Shown here piece by piece: positions 35,523 to 43,660 of a stretch of DNA of 64,000 bases (its first letter is position 1; the number at the start of each line of letters is the position of its first letter). Under the pieces are notes generated by a model that was given only the letters and a program-made list of their open reading frames with translations, made no database searches and was not told the origin of the DNA. Location of the stretch: the NCBI GenBank assembly GCA_963841705.1, contig CAWJDY010000039.1, positions 28,047 through 92,046 of the forward strand. Reading direction: 5' to 3'. The translations under genes were made by a program, and so were the position numbers. The DNA is from VAZQ01 sp963841705 (GTDB lineage: Bacteria > Pseudomonadota > Alphaproteobacteria > Rhizobiales > Xanthobacteraceae).

Positions 35523-36143
35523 GGCTCAACTCCATGCAGAAGATTTACGCCGAACCCAGAGCTTGATATTGGCGCGTGGATGAGCCACGCTCGCGCAGGC
35601 GCTGCTCATCCACATCTACCATGATATTTGGCACGGAAGAAAGGTCCCCGGGGGATCAATTGCGGGGGCAGCTTTAGGTTCCAGCGGAGAGAGTGCTGCG
35701 CCGCAAGGATGGGGCGCCAAAGGGCTGCAACGAGCCCAGATCCTGTCCTCGTAGAGGGCTTGCAACAGCCGTTCGGAATGATGGGGCTCCATCAGCACCA
35801 ACTTTCCGGGCTTTGAAATACTTCGGACGTGCCCGATTTCATTGCCCTCCAGGAGAAGCCTCCATGTTTGCTCGGATGATGATGAGCCACCCCCCCGGCG
35901 GCACGCACGGAAGCATGTGCGACAACGCCCAAAGTATGAAACCAACCGGACTGGATTTGGCGATCGGAAGCGGCCACGCCGCTGCAGCGCACCTCGATCG
36001 ATTTGTTTCCATTTCATGGCGTTGCTTCTAGTGCTTCTGAACGTTCCCGCTCGCCGCTACCAATCCATGTCCGAAGGTGATTTCGGTCAATTCGTCAGAT
36101 TGATGCTACGCTAAGCCAGTCAGCGTCCCGGCAGCTGGGAACA
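35523..36143. other. 620-bp gap, no supportable gene
   Basis: A minus-strand open frame (36017-35616) and short plus-strand frames exist, but their composition and lack of recognisable motifs or ribosome sites do not support them as genes. The stretch probably contains the kinase promoter and decayed DNA. Confidence 0.4.
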
Positions 36144-37151
36144 TCAAGCAGATAAGAAATTATGTAGAACCTCCGCGGTCTCCATGGGGTTTTCCTCAGG
36201 AAAAAAGTGACCTCCCTGCATGGCCTGCCCCTGCACATTGTCGGCCCACTTCCGCCAGATTCCCAATGCGCCACCATCCTGTTCGTAGAAGGTATCCAGC
36301 GGTCCGCCGGAAGCCCACAGATGCAGCATCGGGCAGGTGATACGCCGCGATTCTTTCTGATCCGTCTTGTCGTGCTCGATATCCAGCGTCGCCGCCGCGC
36401 GGTACTCCTCACAGATCGCATGCACCCGAGCCGGATCGCGATACGTCTCCAAGTACTCCGCTTTCACTTCTGGGCCGAAGGTGCCTTGGCCAAACGGGTT
36501 GACGTATACCGCGTCAGGCGCAGCCAAGAGGTATTTTTCCGGAAGCGGTGCTTTCTGCGAGAGAAGGCTCCATGGCCAGAAAGTCATGGCGAATTTCGCA
36601 TCGGCGTGGCCCCATGCCTCAGAGATCGGTATGACATCAAACACGGCGAGACGTTGCACCTTCTCCGGATGATCGAGCGCAAGGCGGTAGGAAACGCGAC
36701 CCCCACGGTCGTGCCCGACCAAATCGAATTTGGCGAATCCGAGTTTGTCCATCACGGCGACAAGTTCGTTCGCCATGGCGCGCTTTGTATAAGGGTAATG
36801 ATCTTCCGTAGAAGCGGGCACACCGCTGCGGCCATAGCCGCGAAGGTCGACACAAATCACCGTGTGGTTGCTGGCGAGACGTGGCGCCATATCACGCCAC
36901 ATCAGGCTGGTTCGCGGAAACCCATGAACCATGAGCAGCGGTGATCCGTTGCCGTAGCGCCTGATGAAAATTGTGTTGTCATCGGTCCTGATCTCCGCCG
37001 TCTCAAAATGACCGGAAGCGGCCGAGGTGGCCTTATCAAGCAGTTGAGCGGTAGCGCGGTGCGATAGAAGCGACGACGATAGGGCAGCGACCGAAGCTCC
37101 AGTCATTGCCTGGATGAACGTGCGACGTTCGATGTTTGTCTTGTCTGCCAT
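36144..37151 (-). CDS. Tat-exported alpha/beta hydrolase, haloacetate-dehalogenase-like
   Basis: This 335-residue protein has a twin-arginine leader (NIERRTFIQAMTGASVAAL, ~6-24). The alpha/beta core follows: oxyanion-loop LLMVHGFPRTSLMWRDMAP (~72-90), nucleophile Asp in LVGHDRGGRVSYRLALDHPE (~143-162), and catalytic His in MQGGHFFPEENP near the end. The nucleophile motif matches fluoroacetate dehalogenases, but the halide-site His-Trp of those enzymes is Pro-Trp here (MTFWPWSLLSQKA), and those enzymes are cytosolic. It may therefore be an epoxide hydrolase or dehalogenase with another substrate, acting in the periplasm. Confidence 0.82.
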   Translation of the reverse strand: MADKTNIERRTFIQAMTGASVAALSSSLLSHRATAQLLDKATSAASGHFETAEIRTDDNTIFIRRYGNGSPLLMVHGFPRTSLMWRDMAPRLASNHTVICVDLRGYGRSGVPASTEDHYPYTKRAMANELVAVMDKLGFAKFDLVGHDRGGRVSYRLALDHPEKVQRLAVFDVIPISEAWGHADAKFAMTFWPWSLLSQKAPLPEKYLLAAPDAVYVNPFGQGTFGPEVKAEYLETYRDPARVHAICEEYRAAATLDIEHDKTDQKESRRITCPMLHLWASGGPLDTFYEQDGGALGIWRKWADNVQGQAMQGGHFFPEENPMETAEVLHNFLSA

Positions 37152-37687
37152 CTGCGATCTCCTTCAAGGCTTGGGTTGATGATGTATCGTCGCTGCAGGA
37201 TAGTCCCGACCCGGCGCGTCGTTGCTTCGCACCTATAAAATGGGGCGTGATAGCGATTTTATTACCCGCGTCAGACGGAATACTGTGTCAACGAATATAA
37301 AAAATAGCGCCATAGGCGAGCATGCGCTGCGCGAGGACTTTTGTAACTCTCCGATAAGCTGCGAGGGAGCGCCTCCTGGTTAGACGATCGCATCCACCAG
37401 ATCCTTCATCATCGGAACGATAATGTCAGGTTGATGCGGCGTCTCGCCGACGGCTGCCGCCGATCGAAAAAATTGTTTGCGCGTCTAAACGAAGCGATCG
37501 CGGTGCTATGTATGCCGAGGCACATAAGTGCCTAGAAGGTTGATTGTTTGATTTGGCGAAGACTCCATCAACGAATGCACGCTTAAACGTCACCTGTCTT
37601 GACCACATCTAGTCGATGCAGATGACCGGAACGGCATGCGGCCCTCCGGGACTGTTAACTGGAATTGTAGTGACTAGGAGAAATTCG
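37152..37687. other. 536-bp divergent intergenic region
   Basis: The region lies between the exported hydrolase and the dehydrogenase operon and must hold both promoters. A minus-strand peptide-like stretch (GETPHQPDIIVPMMKDLVDA, ending at ~37382) may be the tail of a lost gene. Otherwise no gene is supported. The part near 37285-37310 is AT-rich. Confidence 0.4.
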
Positions 37688-38596
37688 ATGGCAACCATTG
37701 CGTGGATCGGCCTTGGCCTGATGGGCCGTCCGATGTCCAATCACATGCGCGGCGCTGGCTACACGGTCCGCGGCTTCGATATCGACGAAGAGGCGCGCCG
37801 ACAAGCCGGCGCCCTCGGAATCACGATCTCGGATTCCATCGCCGAAGCTTGCGCTGGCGCCGACGCCGTCTTCACGATGCTGCCCGCGGGCCCCGACGTC
37901 AAACAGGTCCTGACGGCAAAGGACGGCGTGTTCGCCAACGTCCGCAAGGACGCCGTTGTGGTGGACTGTTCCACGATCGGCGTCGCCTACGCTCGTGAAC
38001 TCCATGATGCGGCCGATAGAGCGGGCGTGGCCTTTATGGAGGCGCCCGTGTCTGGCGGCACCGAGGGGGCCAGAGATGGCACCCTGACCTTCATGATCGG
38101 CGGCGACAAACGAAACGCGGCGCGGGTCAAAAAACTGCTCGAGCCGATGGGCGACTATATCACCTATGTCGGCGGGTCCGGGGCCGGCCAGGCGGCCAAG
38201 ATCGTGAATAATTTGATTATGGGCGTCTGCGTGACGGTTAACTGCGAGGCGACCGACCTCGCGCAGCGACTTGGATTGGACCTGAAGGCGCTCTTTGAGA
38301 TCGTTAAGCGCTCGTCCGGAGACAATTGGTCGTTCCGCCTGTGGAACCCGGGCGTTGGCGTCGTCCCGGATTCGCCCGCGTCGCGCGGATACAAGGCCGG
38401 CTTCAAGACCTGGCTGCTCGCCAAAGACCTGAATCTTGCCCTGGAAGCGGGGCACGGCTCGGGTGCCCAACTCGCCACTGTTGAAGCGGCGCACACCCTC
38501 TTGGCCGCTTATGCCAAGGCGGGCGGAGCCGACCTCGATTGTAGCTCGCTGATACTCGCATTAGCGAAACAGCGGCCCGCGGTCGCAGCTGAGTGA
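37688..38596 (+). CDS. NAD(P)-dependent 3-hydroxyisobutyrate dehydrogenase-family oxidoreductase
   Basis: This 302-residue beta-hydroxyacid dehydrogenase begins MATIAWIGLGLMGRPMSNHM, containing the Rossmann GLGLMG motif, with ATG preceded by AGGAGAAATTCG. The substrate-binding signature FMEAPVSGGTEGARDGTLTF lies at ~118-137 and the catalytic Lys region GAGQAAKIVNNLIMG at ~165-179. It may oxidise a hydroxy-acid or reduce an aldehyde-acid. The frame is open upstream to 37616, but that part has no ribosome site. It leads a run of small-molecule redox genes with a tautomerase and a quinone oxidoreductase. Confidence 0.9.
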   Translation: MATIAWIGLGLMGRPMSNHMRGAGYTVRGFDIDEEARRQAGALGITISDSIAEACAGADAVFTMLPAGPDVKQVLTAKDGVFANVRKDAVVVDCSTIGVAYARELHDAADRAGVAFMEAPVSGGTEGARDGTLTFMIGGDKRNAARVKKLLEPMGDYITYVGGSGAGQAAKIVNNLIMGVCVTVNCEATDLAQRLGLDLKALFEIVKRSSGDNWSFRLWNPGVGVVPDSPASRGYKAGFKTWLLAKDLNLALEAGHGSGAQLATVEAAHTLLAAYAKAGGADLDCSSLILALAKQRPAVAAE

Positions 38597-38608
38597 TTTC
38601 CGACAATC

Positions 38609-38648
38609 CATGGAGCAGCGTCGACGTAGCCGCTGACGCTGCTCCATG
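38609..38648. terminator. Strong 14-bp hairpin between dehydrogenase and tautomerase genes
   Basis: Bases 38609-38622 (CATGGAGCAGCGTC) pair perfectly with 38635-38648 around a 12-nt loop. No T-run follows, so it could act as an mRNA processing or stabilising element as well as a terminator. It lies 13 bp after the dehydrogenase stop. Confidence 0.45.
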
Positions 38649-38731
38649 TACGCCGCACAACATGCTTTCGTCGCTTGAGACCTTCAGCCAGGCCCGGCGT
38701 CGACCGCGACAACGATTATCAGGAGAACCCT

Positions 38732-39121
38732 ATGCCGCTACTTCGTTTTGACCTGATCGAGGGACGAGACGCGAAATCGATCGCCCAGTTGTTGGACGCC
38801 GCGCACGATGCCGTGGTGAAGGCGCTGGGAGTCCCTGTGCGCGACCGCTACCAGATCGTCCATCAACATCCCGCGCACGAACTGATTGTCCAAGATACTG
38901 GCCTTGGGATTGAAAGAAGCAAGAACATCGTGCTGATAACTATAACGAGCGTCGGCAGAAGCGACGCGCTAAAGACGGCCCTCTACAAAGCACTGAGCGA
39001 AGAACTCGAACGTCAGTGCGGGATCGGTCCTAACGACCTGATCGTCTCTCTCGTGTCGAATACAAAATCCGACTGGAGCCTCGGCTTCGGCGAAGCCCAG
39101 TACCTTGACGGAAAACTGTAA
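38732..39121 (+). CDS. Tautomerase family protein
   Basis: This 129-residue tautomerase-superfamily protein starts MPLLRFDLIEGRDAKSIAQL, keeping the Pro that becomes the catalytic N-terminus after Met removal. The ATG is preceded by AGGAGAACCCT, which decides it over an upstream in-frame codon at 38675. The tandem-repeat fold (Tautomerase_2 type) fits the length. It may isomerise enol/keto or unsaturated intermediates made by the neighbouring oxidoreductases. A paralogue lies at 46406-46795. Confidence 0.85.
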   Translation: MPLLRFDLIEGRDAKSIAQLLDAAHDAVVKALGVPVRDRYQIVHQHPAHELIVQDTGLGIERSKNIVLITITSVGRSDALKTALYKALSEELERQCGIGPNDLIVSLVSNTKSDWSLGFGEAQYLDGKL

Positions 39122-39215
39122 GCGAGAGCGGCGGCCTGCCTATCGCAAGACGCCGGAGTCCGCAGCGGCCTGGCCGCCGTGAACCTGGTGTCCACTATTT
39201 GAAGGAGTGAGAGCG

Positions 39216-40190
39216 ATGACGTCAGTTGTCCGAATTGCCCAGACGGGCGGCCCGGAAGTCATGAAAATCGAGACCATCAACGAACAAGATCCGGGCCCGG
39301 GCGAGGTCTGGCTGGAACAGGACGCCATTGGTGTCAATTTTTTAGATGTCACCCAGCGCAACGGCAAGGTTCCGCTTCGGCTCCCTTCTGGGCTCGGGCT
39401 GGAGGGAGCGGGTCGCGTGGTCGCTATCGGCCCTGACGTCGACAACGTACGTATCGGGGATCGCGTCGCCTACGCTACCGGCCCAATTGGCTCCTACGCG
39501 AATGGCCGTCTGTACCCCGCCGCGAGGCTCGTACAAATACCTGAGCGTCTAACGGCCGCCGCCGCGGCTGCCGTGCTGTTCAAAGGCATTACGGCCCAGT
39601 ACCTGATCAAGACGACTTACAAAGTGCAACCCGGCACGGTGATGGTGCTTTACGGAGCGGCCGGGGCCGTCGGACAGATCATGACGCCATGGGCCAAATA
39701 CCTTGGCGCGTTTGTGATCGGTATCGTGTCCAAGGAGGCGAGCATCAAGACGGCTAGGGCGTCCGGTTGCGATGCCGTGCTTGTCTGGGGCGCCATGGAC
39801 CTCCCGGCTGAGATCGCGAAGATCACCGACGGCAAGAAAGCCGACGTCGTCTATGATCCGATCGGCCGCGCAACCTTCGAGTCATCTCTCGACAGCATCC
39901 GGCCACGCGGCCTGCTCGTATCGTTCGGCGCCTCGTCAGGCGCTCCGCCCGCAGTTAGTGTCGAAACTCTCAATGCCAAGGGATCTCTGTTCTTGACCCG
40001 GCCATCAATCGCCGCTCACACCGCAGACACCGGTGAATATCGATGGCGCGTGAATGATGTCCTTGCCGCTGTATCGGACGGCATTGTCAAGCCTTCCGTC
40101 TGGAAGAGTTACGCGCTGGCCGACGTTTCAAAAGCTCATGCCGATCTTGAGGGAGGCAAATCGTCAGGCGCGATTGTGCTGACGCCGTGA
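39216..40190 (+). CDS. Quinone oxidoreductase-like zinc-independent MDR reductase
   Basis: This 324-residue NADPH:quinone reductase-like protein begins MTSVVRIAQTGGPEVMKIET. The ATG at 39216 is placed by AAGGAG eight bases upstream; a GTG at 39207 overlaps that site. The dinucleotide fold is seen at LYGAAGAVGQIMTPWAKYLG (~150-169), and PGLGLEGAGRV-type and GDRVAYATGPIGSYANGR segments mark the catalytic domain. It lacks the structural-zinc cysteines of alcohol dehydrogenases. It probably reduces quinones or enones. The gene is followed within 80 bp by a truncated aldehyde dehydrogenase. Confidence 0.88.
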   Translation: MTSVVRIAQTGGPEVMKIETINEQDPGPGEVWLEQDAIGVNFLDVTQRNGKVPLRLPSGLGLEGAGRVVAIGPDVDNVRIGDRVAYATGPIGSYANGRLYPAARLVQIPERLTAAAAAAVLFKGITAQYLIKTTYKVQPGTVMVLYGAAGAVGQIMTPWAKYLGAFVIGIVSKEASIKTARASGCDAVLVWGAMDLPAEIAKITDGKKADVVYDPIGRATFESSLDSIRPRGLLVSFGASSGAPPAVSVETLNAKGSLFLTRPSIAAHTADTGEYRWRVNDVLAAVSDGIVKPSVWKSYALADVSKAHADLEGGKSSGAIVLTP

Positions 40191-40270
40191 CGTCGAACGC
40201 GCGACCTGCCTATTACTCACGAGCGGTTGGCGGTCCCAACGGGCAGTTACGTCTAAACAGGAGAATTGAA

Positions 40271-40528
40271 GTGTCTTATCGAACGATCAATCCGTTCACC
40301 GAAGAACTGGTGAAGACATTCCCCGAGCATAGCGATGCGGAGATGCAGGCGATCCTGACCCAGGCCGACGACACCTTCCGCAAACACTGGAGCCAGCGGT
40401 TGCCAAGAAAACCCGGTCCACTCGGCCAGGTTTGTTTTATCGTCTCATCACGCTGCGACGCCGCCCTATTACGTCACCGGACACTTGACCCCCGCCGGCT
40501 CTTTGTCTTGCTTCCTCATGCCATTTGA
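40271..40528 (+). pseudogene. N-terminal fragment of an aldehyde (succinate-semialdehyde-type) dehydrogenase gene
   Basis: From GTG 40271 (behind AGGAGAATTGAA) the frame reads VSYRTINPFTEELVKTFPEH then SDAEMQAILTQADDTFRKHW, the usual first ~45 residues of an NAD-dependent semialdehyde dehydrogenase. After SQR the sequence becomes unrelated (RLPRKPGPLGQV...) and overlaps the 3' end of the LysR gene. An intact enzyme is ~455 residues, so roughly 90% is missing. The break marks an operon cut by a rearrangement. Confidence 0.75.
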
Positions 40529-41407
40529 GCGCATGACTTCGATCAGCGCCCGCAGCGCCGCCGGATTCTGCCGCCGGCTTGGATAAAACAAGGACAGGCC
40601 GCTCACCGTCGGCGAATAGTCCCCCAGCAAACGAACAAGGCGGCCGTCCGCGATCATGGGCGCCACATATTGCTCCTCGCAGTAGGTCACGCCGAGGCCT
40701 TCGAGCGCGGCGTTTACCAAAAAGTCGGTTTCGTTGACGATGACCGACCCCTGCGCTTCGAATTCTCTGGTTTTGCCGTCAACGACATAGCGCCACGACG
40801 GAATTTCGCCGTCCGATCGTCTTAAGCGCATGCAATTGTGGTTCTGCAGATCAGACAGCGCTTGCGGCCGGCCATGCCGCGCGATATAGGCGGGCGAGGC
40901 GACGGTGACAAAGCGCAAATCGGGGGTGACACGCACTGCGATCATGTCGCGCGCAAGCTGATCGCCCCGATAAATGCCGGCATCGAAGTGGCCGGCCACA
41001 AGATCTATGAGCCCTGTATCGACGACCACTTCGATGCTGATCTCGGGATATTGGGCCAAGAATTTTGCAAACATGGGCACGAGCATGAATTTCGCCGCCT
41101 TCGGCGTCGTGACAAGGCGAAGATGACCGGCTGGTTTGTCGCGAAAGGCATTGACCGATTCGACCGCGTCATTGAAGCCATCGAGCAAGGGACGCAACAG
41201 CGCCAGCATGTGCCGCCCAGCCTCGGTCAAGGCGACGCGGCGCGTGGTGCGGTTCAAAAGCCGAACGCCCAGATGCTCCTCTAGTCTCCGCACGGCCTGG
41301 CTCAGGTAAGCTAGCGACATGCCGAGGCGCTTAGCCGCCTTGGTAAAATTCATCTCTTCAGCGACCGCGACGAACGCGCTAAGCTCAGCAAATTGCGTTA
41401 CGCGCAT
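40469..41407 (-). CDS. LysR-family transcriptional regulator
   Basis: This 312-residue regulator has the LysR helix-turn-helix at its N-terminus: FVAVAEEMNFTKAAKRLGMS then LAYLSQAVRRLEEHLGVRLL (~11-50), followed by the effector-binding domain. The start MRVTQFAELS (ATG 41405-41407) is set by the family; the frame extends 56 codons further into the TetR gene without protein character. The start overlaps the end of the TetR gene by ten bases, so both may be made from one message. It may once have controlled the aldehyde dehydrogenase operon that it now truncates. Confidence 0.87.
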   Translation of the reverse strand: MRVTQFAELSAFVAVAEEMNFTKAAKRLGMSLAYLSQAVRRLEEHLGVRLLNRTTRRVALTEAGRHMLALLRPLLDGFNDAVESVNAFRDKPAGHLRLVTTPKAAKFMLVPMFAKFLAQYPEISIEVVVDTGLIDLVAGHFDAGIYRGDQLARDMIAVRVTPDLRFVTVASPAYIARHGRPQALSDLQNHNCMRLRRSDGEIPSWRYVVDGKTREFEAQGSVIVNETDFLVNAALEGLGVTYCEEQYVAPMIADGRLVRLLGDYSPTVSGLSLFYPSRRQNPAALRALIEVMRSNGMRKQDKEPAGVKCPVT

Positions 41408-42039
41408 GACCCGCCTCCAAGCGACATCCGGAGCGCGGGGTTGTCTGCATGCGCGACGGCAGCCAGGCACAGATTGGCGATTTCGCGGGCGATCTCGTCG
41501 GCGCGGACCTTCGCTCCCCGGGTGTCCGGTGCCAGGGACCCAATGAGACCTTCCATGAACGCTCCGACGACGCATGCGCTGGCGATATCGACGTCCTGAT
41601 TGCGAAATTCGCCAGCAGCGATGCCCTCCCGGATGATCCCTGCAAAAACCTGCGCGATAGCGCGCCTGTAGTTAAGGCGCGTGCTCTCGACCTCGGGATC
41701 AATCGGCTCGAAGATGAGACCGTAGGCGAGACGCCGCCCGCGCATCGCGCGTGCCGCGAAGGTCTTAACCGCGTCACGGATCTTCTGCGTCGGTGATCCT
41801 TCCGCAGCCGCAATGCCGGACAAGACATCCACCTCGCGCTGCGAAACAACGCTGACGATGGCCGCGCAAAGTTCTGCACGCGATGCGTAGTAGCGGTAGA
41901 TGGTCCCGACAGCGATGTCTGCCGCTGCTGCGACCGCATTCATCTGCAGCGCGCCAAAGCCGCCGTCCATCACGACCGACCGCGCTGCGCGAAGGATCTG
42001 CGACGTCTTATTGAGCGCTCGTTGTTCCCTGGTGATCAT
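41398..42039 (-). CDS. TetR-family transcriptional regulator
   Basis: This 213-residue TetR protein has the N-terminal helix-turn-helix QMNAVAAAADIAVGTIYRYY (~32-51) and a helical ligand domain with RAMRGRRLAYGLIFEPIDPE (~97-116). The latter region closely resembles the TetR at 45379 (RAARAPRLAYALIAEPCEPE), so the two are paralogues. It overlaps the LysR start. An imperfect inverted repeat with ATGAAT/ATTCAT arms lies 28-53 bp upstream of its ATG. Confidence 0.88.
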   Translation of the reverse strand: MITREQRALNKTSQILRAARSVVMDGGFGALQMNAVAAAADIAVGTIYRYYASRAELCAAIVSVVSQREVDVLSGIAAAEGSPTQKIRDAVKTFAARAMRGRRLAYGLIFEPIDPEVESTRLNYRRAIAQVFAGIIREGIAAGEFRNQDVDIASACVVGAFMEGLIGSLAPDTRGAKVRADEIAREIANLCLAAVAHADNPALRMSLGGGSCA

Positions 42040-42066
42040 TTACGGTCTCCTCTATCGGCTCGAAAT

Positions 42067-42092
42067 GAACATGAATTCATATTCATTAGTTC
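42067..42092. promoter_or_regulatory. Candidate TetR operator
   Basis: The sequence GAAC-ATGAAT-TCAT-ATTCAT-TA-GTTC forms arms GAACATGAAT and ATTCAT(TA)GTTC around TCAT. It is positioned just upstream of the TetR gene (ATG at 42039) and immediately after the end of the kinase gene. Similar ATGAAT elements lie upstream of the paralogous TetR at 46029, suggesting a shared recognition motif. Confidence 0.5.
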
Positions 42093-43502
42093 CTAAATCG
42101 CCAAAGGCGAGGACGCCGTTATCACGGCCGGCAGCGTGAACTGAAAGGTTGCACCCCGTTCGGGGTTGCCGTTAGCCCAGAGGCGGCCGCCATGCAACTC
42201 AATAATCCGGCGACTGATAGACAGTCCCATGCCGGTTCCATGCGGTTTAGTGGTGAAGAACGCCTCGAAAATGCGATCTGGTTCCTCTCCAGGAAGCCCA
42301 GTCCCCGAGTCATTCACCGAAATTAGCAATTGACCATTTTCCGATCGCTTTGACGTGACCCTCAGTTCACCGCCCCCCTTCATTGCCTCGATGCCATTGA
42401 GCATAAGGTTCATCAACACCTGCTGCAGTTGCACGCGATCCCCTGCGGTTCCTGGGAGCGCCGCGTCGAGATCGGTGCGGATTGAAATAGACCGACCGTC
42501 CGACTCATCGTGCATCAGAACAACCATCTCTCGAATGAGCTCATTTAGGTCGATCGGCTCCCGCTGGGCGCTCTGTCGCCGGAATAGCGAGCGATTTCGG
42601 TCGATGATTTTGCCGGCGCGGCTTAGCGCGTTAGCCATTGCCGATGCGGCCTGGCGAGCCTCTTCGATTTCGGGTGGCTCGCGCTGGAGCCATCGCGCGC
42701 AGGCCTCGGCATAGATGAGCGCTGTTCCGATCGGCTGGTTAATCTCGTGACCTAGTGATGCAGCGAGCTCTCCCATCATGCTCACGCGGTTCATGCGCGC
42801 GAGATCTGCCTCCAGCTGACGCAATCGCTCGCGCTCTTGTTCGGCGCGCTTGCGATCTTCAATATCCGTCAAGGTACCGTACCATTTCAGAATCTTGCCC
42901 TGCGCATCACGCAGTGGCGCAGCTCGAACTAAAAACAAACGGTATTCGCCCTTGGCACTACGATGGCGTGCCTCGCTCTCGAACGGCTCGCCGCTGGCCA
43001 CCGACTTGCGCCACTCAGCCACGTGTTCTTCAACGTCGTCTGGATGAATCGCAGATTGCCAACCCAATCCCGAAGTCTCGTCTACCGACAGTCCTGAATA
43101 TTCCATCCAACGCCGATTTACCCAAACGCCGCTTCCGTCCGGCCAGGTCGTAAACGCTATGGCCGGTATCGCCTCGATCAGGTCGCGCAGCTCTTTTTCA
43201 CTCCGGTGGACTGACTCCTCGGCCCGCTTGCGCTCGGTGACGTCGTAATTGGTCTCAAGGATCGCAACCGGCTTACCCTTGTCATCGCGCTGCCATGACC
43301 ACCGGCTCGCCACGACCACCTGAGTTCCGTCTTTCGTCGTACTCACAAGCTCGCCTTGCCAGTGCCCATCTTTCAATTCAAACGGGACTGGGAATGCTGT
43401 CTTCAGCAACGCCGCGCTGTCTGGCGTAAAGGCTCTTTTGCGCATTTGTGACTCCTGGTTGATAGTTTGGTTTTCCCCGGCGGCGATTACCTCTTGCACC
43501 AT
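42093..43502 (-). CDS. PAS-domain sensor histidine kinase, N-terminus apparently shortened
   Basis: This 469-residue cytosolic kinase starts inside what looks like the second half of a PAS domain: HWQGELVSTTKDGTQVVVAS then RWSWQRDDKGKPVAILETNY (~48-87), ending in the PAC tail DVTERKRAEE. A complete PAS domain follows (~100-225; IPAIAFTTWPDGSGVWVNRR). HisKA has SLGHEINQPIGTALIYAEAC and HATPase has LMNLMLNGIEAM with GTGMGLSISRRIIELHGG. The family usually has ~60 more residues before the first segment, so a 5' truncation is likely. No response regulator is adjacent. Confidence 0.8.
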   Translation of the reverse strand: MVQEVIAAGENQTINQESQMRKRAFTPDSAALLKTAFPVPFELKDGHWQGELVSTTKDGTQVVVASRWSWQRDDKGKPVAILETNYDVTERKRAEESVHRSEKELRDLIEAIPAIAFTTWPDGSGVWVNRRWMEYSGLSVDETSGLGWQSAIHPDDVEEHVAEWRKSVASGEPFESEARHRSAKGEYRLFLVRAAPLRDAQGKILKWYGTLTDIEDRKRAEQERERLRQLEADLARMNRVSMMGELAASLGHEINQPIGTALIYAEACARWLQREPPEIEEARQAASAMANALSRAGKIIDRNRSLFRRQSAQREPIDLNELIREMVVLMHDESDGRSISIRTDLDAALPGTAGDRVQLQQVLMNLMLNGIEAMKGGGELRVTSKRSENGQLLISVNDSGTGLPGEEPDRIFEAFFTTKPHGTGMGLSISRRIIELHGGRLWANGNPERGATFQFTLPAVITASSPLAI

Positions 43503-43660
43503 CGTTCCCGAAGGTCTGACGGTCAGACCGGCCGCGCCAAATACGGTAAGACGTTGAGGCGCTTTTCCTCATTGGGCCGGAGGAATTGCTGTACCATTTC
43601 GCCAACCTCGATTACGAAGTCCTTGTTTTCTCGCGCACGAATGTCGCGAAAGCTCGCCCG

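Noticed and set aside
35616..36017. Minus-strand 133-codon frame in the gap before the GAF-PAS kinase
   Set aside because: Parts look protein-like, but there is no ribosome site, no family, and Cys/Arg-rich low-quality stretches; not supportable.
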